A stretch of DNA of 64,000 nt, from contig CAWUKT010000018.1 in assembly GCA_963923035.1 (NCBI GenBank), positions 30,969 through 94,968 of the forward strand, written 5' to 3'. Each line of letters opens with the position of its first letter. The stretch's first letter is position 1. The position numbers were made by a program, and so were the translations under genes. The notes beneath the pieces were generated by a model. The model saw nothing but the letters and a program-made list of their open reading frames with translations. It was not told the DNA's origin and ran no database searches. Shown here one piece after another: positions 54,480 to 62,500 of this stretch. This stretch comes from CAWUKT01 sp963923035 (GTDB lineage: Bacteria; Bacteroidota; Bacteroidia; J057; JADKCL01).

Positions 54480-56045
54480 TCAGGCTTGGGGCGCGTAGGC
54501 AAAATGGACCTTTTCGAGGCGGAGTTGCAGGCTTTTGAGCGCCTGGCGGACTTCGTCGAGGTTGGCGGTGACGATCCGGCTGTACCGTTCGGGGACGAAG
54601 AGGTTGTCCGCGAGGCCGCCGAGTTCTTCGGGGGCCTCGTAGTCCATGCGCGCCAGTTGCTGGCGGATATAGGACTGGAGTCGCTCCAACTGCTCGTCCC
54701 AGAATTTGACGAGCAGGGAATGGGGTTCGCGGCGAATCGTCCGGGCGCTTTCCTTCTTTTGGGTGACGAGGGAAAAGGTCTTGACCTCGTTGTTGTAGTT
54801 GACCTCGAGGATATGTTCGCCAGTGCCCTTCCGGGCCTTGATGCGGTTGACCAGGTTGTCATCGCCATCGTAGAAATTGGTCACCATGAAATTCTCCATC
54901 CCCAGTTGCCGGTACTGGTCAATGGTGATGAAGCGCCCCTTGAAATCATTCCCCGACTGCTCAATCTCATAGTAATAGTCCCGGATCGGCGTCAGCAATT
55001 CTTCCTCGACGGTATGCTGGACCCGCGTCTCCTTTTGCACATCCGCTTCCAACTCCGCTACTTCTTTCCGGATCGCCGACAGGTTGACTGCCATCGAATA
55101 GCCATGCTTCCGAACGGCCTCGGTCACCATGTCGAGGATATAACCGCGCTGGTCGGGGCTGTTCCAAAGGCAATAGGGCAGCAAGAAGCAATCCATCAGG
55201 TCCACGCGCTCCCGCCCATTCAGGAAAGCCGAGGCCCGCAGCAGGCGGACGATCTTCTTCCAGCGCCGGTCGTAAATGCGGATGGGGTGGTCGGCGTGGT
55301 TCGGTTTGGCATTGTGCTCCTCAATCTTCACCATCAGCAGCTGCAAGGTGTTCAGCACTTCGGCCGGCACCTCCACATTGTCAATCGCCTCCGACCATTC
55401 ATCCAGCTCCTTTTCCTTCAATTTCAGCCCCGGATCGATCTTGTCCTCGTACACATCCCGCGTATCGGTGATCATCTGGAGCAGGTTCTTCATCCCCTTG
55501 ATCGTCCCCAGCTCCAAGCGGATCAGGAAGCGGTCCCAAATGGGTTCCAGGCTCTTGTTGCGGGGCGGCAATTCGTTGGAAGCAGTGATGATGCCCCGGA
55601 TATTGACCTGCATGTCCTCATCGCCATTGCGGTAGATACGCTCGTTCAGGATGGTCAGGAGGGCGTTTTGAATGGCCGGACCCGCTTTCCAGATTTCGTC
55701 AAGGAAGACCACATTCGCCCCGGGCAAGTAACGGTCGGTCAGGCGCTCGTACTTATCCTGCTCCTTGAGCTTCTTGATGGAAATGGGGCCAAATATCTCG
55801 TCGGGGGTGGAGAATTTGCTCATGAGGTATTCGAATGAAACCCCATCGGCAAACGCATACTTCAGGCGCCGCGCAATGAGGCTCTTGCCCACCCCGGGAG
55901 GGCCCAGCAGGAAGATGCTCTCCCCCGCAATGGCGGCCAGGAAGGCCAGTTGAATGGCTTCCTCACGTTCGTACAAGCCCTCGGAGAGGGCGCCGATCAG
56001 TTGCTGGACGCGGGAACGCGTCGAAAGTTGGGTTTTCGTTTCCAT
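54480..56045 (-). CDS. ravA: MoxR-family AAA+ ATPase RavA
   Basis: The protein has 521 residues. The start at 56045 (METKTQLSTR) was chosen because the upstream 13 codons are unlike family proteins. Walker A is GPPGVGKS at 48-55, Walker B VVFLDEIWKA near 108, and the sensor region is IITASNELP. The PNDxxSRF-like segment of AAA+ proteins is represented by KFSTPDEIFGPISI. The long C-terminal extension with the RavA-specific tail distinguishes it from short MoxR. It forms a hexameric chaperone with ViaA, encoded 6 bases downstream. Confidence 0.9.
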   Translation of the reverse strand: METKTQLSTRSRVQQLIGALSEGLYEREEAIQLAFLAAIAGESIFLLGPPGVGKSLIARRLKYAFADGVSFEYLMSKFSTPDEIFGPISIKKLKEQDKYERLTDRYLPGANVVFLDEIWKAGPAIQNALLTILNERIYRNGDEDMQVNIRGIITASNELPPRNKSLEPIWDRFLIRLELGTIKGMKNLLQMITDTRDVYEDKIDPGLKLKEKELDEWSEAIDNVEVPAEVLNTLQLLMVKIEEHNAKPNHADHPIRIYDRRWKKIVRLLRASAFLNGRERVDLMDCFLLPYCLWNSPDQRGYILDMVTEAVRKHGYSMAVNLSAIRKEVAELEADVQKETRVQHTVEEELLTPIRDYYYEIEQSGNDFKGRFITIDQYRQLGMENFMVTNFYDGDDNLVNRIKARKGTGEHILEVNYNNEVKTFSLVTQKKESARTIRREPHSLLVKFWDEQLERLQSYIRQQLARMDYEAPEELGGLADNLFVPERYSRIVTANLDEVRQALKSLQLRLEKVHFAYAPQA

Positions 56046-56138
56046 GCAAATCCTCCGGCTGGACATGACCAGCTTCACCCCCATTAACCCGCTCGGGTTG
56101 GGTATGGTTCAGATCGAATGGAAATAGATGGGAATGGA

Positions 56139-57077
56139 TCAGGGGCTTTCCGGGGGAACGGCCTGGGAAGCGTCGAAGAATGCGAGGATGGGCTTGATCT
56201 GGGAGTTCCAAAAATCGTAGCCATCCATCTGAGCGTTGACGAGGTGCAACTGCACATCCAGGTCGGGATGGGCTTCGTGCAGGGCCGCGTAGAACTGCTC
56301 GGACTGGGTATAGGACACAAGCGGATCTTCTTTGCCGTGGGCGAGGAAAACCGGAATGCGGATGCGCTCGACACCACTGGTCAGGTTCTCATTGACCTGC
56401 CACCGCTCGGGAAACTCGTCGTAATTGCCGAGGAATCCGCGGTAGATATTGTCGCCCTTCATCTGGCCGGGATCAAAATCTCCCGACAGCGCCGCTGCTC
56501 CGACGAAGAGGTCGGGCAGGTCCTGGATGAGCCGCATGGCTCCCCGGGCGCCGGCACTCATGCCGATGACGAAGTTGTTGCCGTCTTCCTGGAGCACACA
56601 GTACTTCTCCTGCAAACCAGGAATAAGGGTATCGCGCAACCAGGTATACGTGGGAAAGGCCCGCCAATCGCTGCGGGTCTCCGGATAATGCTGACTGGTA
56701 TAAATGCTTTTGCCCATGTCGGGCAGGATCAGGCGGTAGCCCTTGTCGCGGGCGAGTGTACAGAAGTTGGAACGGTGGCACCAGGAATCGCGGGCGTCGC
56801 CCCAGGCGGGCAGGACGAGGATGTCGCCGCGGTATTTGGTATGGGCCGGCTGCAATTCGGCCAATCCCTCTCCGATCATTTCCATCACCGGGCGCTGGAA
56901 CTGGATACAACCATCTTCACCAACGGAGTTTTGGCCATTACTTCCATCATTTTCCCCGACAACTATCTCACCCGATTGGTCCTCGGGGTAGCTGCCTTCA
57001 TCTGACGCGCATCCCCCCAACAACAGGCCCCATAGCAGAGCTGAAGTCAAGGTGACTGTCCTGAGAAAATTGTTCAT
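56139..57077 (-). CDS. Alpha/beta-hydrolase-fold lipoprotein, esterase-D-like, possibly inactive
   Basis: The protein has 312 residues. The signal ends LLWGLLLGGC with lipid Cys near residue 23, followed by an acidic spacer. The hydrolase body has VLPAWGDARDSW, NNFVIGMSAGARGAMRLIQDLPDLF (nucleophile Ser in GxSxG) and PVFLAHGKEDPLVSY (catalytic Asp region). The last motif, where esterase-D relatives usually have GH-x-W-x-(F/Y)-W, here reads MDGYDFW, with Asp in place of the catalytic His. This suggests altered or lost activity, though another His could substitute. Located in the membrane or periplasm. Confidence 0.8.
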   Translation of the reverse strand: MNNFLRTVTLTSALLWGLLLGGCASDEGSYPEDQSGEIVVGENDGSNGQNSVGEDGCIQFQRPVMEMIGEGLAELQPAHTKYRGDILVLPAWGDARDSWCHRSNFCTLARDKGYRLILPDMGKSIYTSQHYPETRSDWRAFPTYTWLRDTLIPGLQEKYCVLQEDGNNFVIGMSAGARGAMRLIQDLPDLFVGAAALSGDFDPGQMKGDNIYRGFLGNYDEFPERWQVNENLTSGVERIRIPVFLAHGKEDPLVSYTQSEQFYAALHEAHPDLDVQLHLVNAQMDGYDFWNSQIKPILAFFDASQAVPPESP

Positions 57078-57247
57078 GTCTAATTCTAAGGATTAGAGAA
57101 ACCTCGTTCGAAATAAAAAATGGAAGCGCTACACTTTCGTTGGTACTCAAAGATAGAAAACTTTGGGCTAACAAATCGGCAAAAACCGGCCCCCATAGCG
57201 GAATTAAACCTAAATTCACCCTCTAATTGATCCAATCCGATTGCGAC

Positions 57248-57769
57248 ATGAGCTATTTCATGGTAGATATAGAATCCGATGGCCCCATCCCCGGCGACTT
57301 TAGTATGGTCTCGCTGGGGGCCGTGGTGGTCCGTCCCGGGCTGGCGGATACCTTCTATGCCCAGTTGCGACCGATCTCAGATCGGTTTGTTCCCGAGGCC
57401 CTCGCAGTTTCCGGGCATACCCGGGAGGAATGCCTCGGCTTCGCCGATCCGGCGGCCGAGATGACCCGGTTTGCGGAATGGATCCGCCAGGTCAGCAAGG
57501 GGCGGCCCCGCTTCATCTCCGACAACAACGGCTTCGACTGGATGTTTGTGTGCTGGTATTTCCACCATTTCCTCGGGGAAAATCCCTTTGGGTACAGTTC
57601 GGCGAACCTGGGGTCGCTCTACAAAGGCCTGGTCAGGGACGATTTTCAGAACTTCAAGCACCTGCGCCGCACGTCCCATACCCACCATCCGGTGGACGAT
57701 GCGAAGGGCAATGCGGAGGCGCTGCTTCACCTGAAGCAGGAGATGGGCTTGAAGATCAGATTGGACTGA
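57248..57769 (+). CDS. DnaQ-like 3'-5' exonuclease (DEDDh)
   Basis: The protein has 173 residues from the ATG at 57248. The four acidic residues of the DEDDh fold are visible: D7 and E9 in MVDIESDGPIPG, the third in ISDNNGFDWMF, and the H-x4-D in THHPVDDAKGNAEAL. It is a small one-domain nuclease that would trim 3' ends of DNA or RNA in the cytoplasm. There is no polymerase or other domain attached. The earlier TTG seven codons upstream is less likely as a start. Confidence 0.9.
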   Translation: MSYFMVDIESDGPIPGDFSMVSLGAVVVRPGLADTFYAQLRPISDRFVPEALAVSGHTREECLGFADPAAEMTRFAEWIRQVSKGRPRFISDNNGFDWMFVCWYFHHFLGENPFGYSSANLGSLYKGLVRDDFQNFKHLRRTSHTHHPVDDAKGNAEALLHLKQEMGLKIRLD

Positions 57770-58078
57770 TGGAAAAACGCCATTTCCCACCGGTTCACCA
57801 ATTGTTTACAACCACATCACAACCGGATTAAATCTAACTCCCTCCCAACCATGATGTGGCAAGGGATGCACACGCCCCAACTTCATTTTCCCTTCCCCAT
57901 TATCCCCCTCAACAGCCTCTAAACCTGCATCCTACCAAATCATATTTCGCTGTTTTGGCCAAAAACTGCTACATTTACCCCTAAACCAATCTTAAACAAG
58001 ATTTAAGATTAGGTTCAGGGAATTGAGACCAACCTTGTGCACCTTTACAGTCCCTGCTTAAAGGACGATAGTATCAAC
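57770..58078. other. 309-base intergenic region, no gene seen
   Basis: This lies between the exonuclease and the PHP phosphatase on the same strand. It is AT-richer near its right end, with CTTAAACAAGATTTAAG (imperfect dyad) around 57990-58006. A promoter for the downstream gene is likely here, but I cannot place it with confidence. Confidence 0.4.
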
Positions 58079-58975
58079 ATGGCTTGGACCACCTTTCATA
58101 CGCATTGTTCGTACTGTGACGGCACGGACACCCTCGACAACTACTTGAAGAAAGCGGTTGCGTTGGAAATGCCTTCTTATGGGGTTTCCTGTCATGCTCC
58201 CATGCCCTCGACCCTCCCCTGGACCATGCCGGAGCCGAAATTGCCCGACTATCTTTCGGAAATTCGTCGCCTCCGCACCCAATGGCAGAACGAGATTGAG
58301 TTGTACGCTGGGTTGGAAATCGATTTTGTGCCCGGACTTTCCTGGTGGGACCAGATCGGCCCGCTCTACCGGGACCTGGACTATGTCATTGGCTCGATCC
58401 ATCTGGTGGACACCTTTGACGATGGGCGGCCCTGGGAAATCGACGGGTCCCACGAGACCTTTCTGGAAGGACTAAGGCAAATCTTCAAGGGCGATATCCG
58501 GGCGGCGGTCTCTCGTTATTTTGAGTTGACGCGTTGGATGGTGATGTTGGAAAACCCCGATTTGGTGGGGCATCTGGACAAAATCAAAATCCAGAATGTG
58601 GGCGGCTTCTTCTTTTCGGAAACGGAAAGTTGGTACCGGCACGAGATTGACAAGACCTTGAAGGTCATCGCCAATACCGGCGCCATCGTCGAAGTCAATA
58701 CCCGGGGTCTCTACACCGGAAAAAGCCTGGACCTCTACCCCAGCCAATGGGTCCTGGAGCGGATCCACGCCATGAACATCCCCATTTCCCTGAACTCCGA
58801 CGCCCACCACCCCAATGAAATCATCGGCGGCTTCGACTTTGCCGCCAAGATTCTGCGGAAGATTGGGTTCAAAAAGGTCTGTTCTCTGATTGAAGGCAAA
58901 TGGCGGGAAGTTCCATTCAGTGAAAAAGGATTGGACTTGCCGTGGAAAAAAGGCAACAAAAGCCAATCTGCCTGA
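58079..58975 (+). CDS. PHP-domain phosphatase, HisJ-like histidinol-phosphatase
   Basis: The protein has 298 residues from the ATG at 58079; a GTG 14 codons upstream is less likely. TTFHTHCSYCDGTDTLDNYLKKA holds the first metal-site histidines (HxH). VSCHAPMP, YAGLEIDFVPG, IGSIHLVD and NSDAHHPNEIIGG supply the remaining trinuclear metal ligands of PHP enzymes. The overall order matches HisJ, which dephosphorylates histidinol phosphate. No other his gene is nearby, so a different phosphate ester could be its substrate. Confidence 0.9.
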   Translation: MAWTTFHTHCSYCDGTDTLDNYLKKAVALEMPSYGVSCHAPMPSTLPWTMPEPKLPDYLSEIRRLRTQWQNEIELYAGLEIDFVPGLSWWDQIGPLYRDLDYVIGSIHLVDTFDDGRPWEIDGSHETFLEGLRQIFKGDIRAAVSRYFELTRWMVMLENPDLVGHLDKIKIQNVGGFFFSETESWYRHEIDKTLKVIANTGAIVEVNTRGLYTGKSLDLYPSQWVLERIHAMNIPISLNSDAHHPNEIIGGFDFAAKILRKIGFKKVCSLIEGKWREVPFSEKGLDLPWKKGNKSQSA

Positions 58976-59434
58976 GCTCCCCGTCCCCTTTCATCCCAAA
59001 GCCATCCCCTCCTCTGGTACCGCATTCCAAACCTGAACTCCGCCTTTCCTACCCTGGCACTCCGTAACTCCAACCCCTACCCTTCGACCGCGTCAATTCT
59101 GGCCAGCCCATCCCAATGCAGCCCTATGAATGCCCTCCACTTCAACCGCACCGTTCCAGTGCCCCATTGAACCATACCAATGCCTCCCACTAGTCCTTTA
59201 ATCCCCTTTTCGAACTCCCCTGGCTTCCCTTCCGCAAGCTCTCTCTGAAGATCCAGAACATCCCGTCCCACCCTTAAGCCTGCCAACCACAGCCCTGGCC
59301 TGACTGACCCCATGAACCGGCCCCGTCCGGTCCAGGTTTAGGACCGCCCGGTTGAGAACCAGGTGATCCCGTCTCTCAAGCAGCCATTCCCACCGTTCCG
59401 CTGCACCACTTCTCCCCCGTACTGCCCTCCCCCT
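58976..59434. other. 459-base C-rich intergenic stretch, no gene seen
   Basis: Between the PHP phosphatase and the terminator of the giant adhesin. The plus strand is rich in CC and CCATT words. Short open frames exist on the minus strand (Trp/Gly/Arg-rich) with no family-like sequence. It may be decayed repeat DNA like the tract at 42598. Confidence 0.4.
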
Positions 59435-59472
59435 AAAAACAGCGAGGGCTGCCCCGAAGGACAGCCCTGCTG
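59435..59472 (-). terminator. TTCG-loop terminator of the giant adhesin
   Basis: On the minus strand CAGC-AGGGCTGTCC pairs with GGGCAGCCCT-c-GCTG around a TTCG loop, followed by a T run (59439-59435). It lies 33 bases past the stop of the HYR/lectin protein. Confidence 0.85.
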
Positions 59473-59504
59473 ATTGAATGAGTATGATAGGGGCGAGCCT
59501 GAGC

Positions 59505-62500
59505 TTACTGGATGACCAGTTTCTCAGTCCGCTTACCAGCTTCATTGGTTACTTCGATGAAGTAAGTACCAGCCGGGAGATCAGAGACATTCAGTTCGGT
59601 GTGGTTCACACCCAGTTTGGCCGAAACCTCTTTGGTGTAAAGTACCTGACCGTACATGTCCATGACACGGATCTGGAGGTCTTCATCACGTCCGGAGCGG
59701 TAATCCACCTGGACTTTTCCACCGAGGGCACGGGCCACAGGGTTCGGGAAGACACGACCAAATTCGAATCCGGCGGGCGGACCATCTACACGGGAAGTCT
59801 CGGTAGTGACACCTTCCTGACCGCCAGCCTGAGCACCAGCTCCGGCCGGAGCGCCACCACCCGCGAGACGGGCAACACCGCTTACGTACAGGGTGTAATC
59901 TTCGATTTCACCGTAGTAGAAGTTGCAGCAGGCATTCGGAGCGTACTGGTCCCACTGCATGGTCACGCGCATCCGGAGCGATCCGTTGGCGGCGTTGGCC
60001 GGTACAGAGATTGAACCATTTACAGTTCCGGTTCCATTGCCTTGGAAGGCCATTTCACCTGCGTCGTTGAAGTCACCGTCGCGGTTCCAGTCAACCCATA
60101 CACGCCAGTACTCAGTATAAGACTGACCACTGAAGGCCGGGCTGAGCGAGATGTTCATGGTAGAACCACCAGCTACCGTGGCGCTGAGGTTGGTGTAATC
60201 ACCGTACCCACCGTCGTTGCCGCTGGTATTGTTCACCGTTTCGAAGGAGACATTGTTGATCCACTCGTAGTTGCTGCACTGAGCCTGAGCGTGGCAGTAG
60301 ACCGGCGGGCAATCGTCCACCGTTACCGTGAAGCTGCAGGTATCCGAGTTGCCAGCGGAGTCAGAGGCAACATAAGTGATCGTGGTAGTGGTACCAGGCT
60401 GGAAGGTGCTGCCGGAAGCAGGACCAGCGATTTGCGTAACCGTGACTTCCGGTCCACAGGGAACTTCGACAATGTACTTGTAGTGGGAGCATCCACCACG
60501 GTCGTACCATTTGCCGTTGTTGCCGCGGATAACCGCGTAGTCAGCCGGTCCGCTGCCGCCCGCATTGTTCGGCTCACCAGACTTCCAGTTGGTATAAGAC
60601 ACCGGATCATTGTTGACCCATTCGAAGGTGCCTTCAGTGACTTCGTCGGTGAGACCAATCCAGTAGTCGTTGCCGCCTACATTGTTCTTGATGAATTGGT
60701 TTTCACCAGCGTCGTTGATGACGGCGAGGTAGCCGCCGATGGCGTTGGCATCGTCACTGGCGTCGTCCCACTGCTTGGCGCAGTAAGCCTTGTAGTAACG
60801 GTGGCCGTTGTATTCGCCGAGGTAGTGGTATCCGGAGATGTGCGGATCGCTGGAGCAACCAGCCTCACAGCTGGAGAATGCGTCAGCATCCGGCGTGTCC
60901 CAGTGGATGGTCGGAGCCTGGCCATTGTTGCAGGAAGCAACGATGTCCGAGGGGCAGGAGATGGCCACGTAGGAATCATCCTCGATGGTCACCGTAGCCG
61001 TACAGCTATCGACGTTACCAGAACCATCCGTGACCGTCAACACGACCGTGTTCGGGCCGATGTCGTCACAGTCAAAGACGTTGTTACAGCTTCCGGAAGA
61101 AGTGTTCGAACCACTGCAGATGTTCAGACCGCCAATGGCGCCGGAACCATCCAGGTGGACGTTCATGCTCGTTACGTTGGATACGTTGATCGCGAGGTCT
61201 TGTACGGAGTTGTTACCCGTTGCCGGGATGGCAACCATGGTCGTATTTCCGCCAACCGTGGTCAACGTGATAGAACCTCCATTTTCCTCAATGTCAACCA
61301 GGGTGACGCTGACGACTTCGGTAGCACCTGCGAAGGTGAAGTTGATGTCGCCGCCACTCCAGTTGTCGTCCGGAGTATTGTTGTTTTCCTGGATGATGAG
61401 GAGGTTTCCGAGGGCAGTGTTGTTCGAGCTGCCAGCGTTGCCGACACCCGGGCCGCCAAACTGCTGGTTGGGCGTACCCAAGTCGAAGTCACCACCAGTC
61501 GGGCTGGAGGAGTTGAAGGTCCAGGCTTGGTTGATACCACCGCTTGCGCTCACCATGCTGATGCCGAAGCCAGCCAGTTGAGTCGTGATATTCGTTCCAG
61601 CCGGGATGGCCTGACCGTTCGGGAGGCTATTGAAGTCAATATCCACACAAGCGTCAGGCGCTTCACAGACTTCCAGAGTGAAGTCACAGTTGTCGAAGCT
61701 GCCACCGTCAACGTCAGAGCCGTTCACAACAGCGAAGCCATTTTGATCCAACTGGAGGGTCACATCTTGGCAGACGGCGGTCGGAGCAATGTTGTCTTCA
61801 ACCGTTACGTCAGCCGTACAAGTGCTGGTGTTGCCGCTTCCGTCGGTGACGAACAGGGTGACCGTGTTCACACCAATATCAGCGCAAGTCCAGACACATA
61901 CGTCCTGGAAGATGGTATCGATATCGCAGTTGTCGGAGCTACCATTGTCAACTGCGTCGATGGCGATACCGACATTGCCGGTAGCATCCAACTGTACAGT
62001 GAGGTCCTGGCAGACAGCCGTCGGAGCGATATTGTCTTCGACCGTTACGTTGGCGACACAAGTACCGACGTTACCGCTGTTGTCAGTGACAGTCAGGGTG
62101 ACGGCGTTGTTGCCGAGGTCAGCACAGTCGAAGGTGGTCGGATTAGCGGTGATCGTGTCGATGCCACAATCGTCGAAGCTACCACCGTCTACATCAGCAG
62201 CGGTGATGGAAGCCTGGCCATTGCCATCGAGTTGAACCGTTACATCCTGGCAAACAGCCGTAGGAGCATTGTTCTCCGTCACCGTGACGGTTGCAGAACA
62301 GCTGTCAACATTGCCGGAAGCATCCGTAGCCGTCAGAACGACTGTGTTCGGACCGAGGTTCGAGCAGTCGAAGGTGCTGGTGCATACCGGACCACTTGCG
62401 GCACTGCAAATGTTCAGACCGCCTACGGCGCCAGAACCTTTGATGTACACGCTCATGGAGAGGACATTCGAAACGTTGATCGGGAGGACCTGTACAGAGT

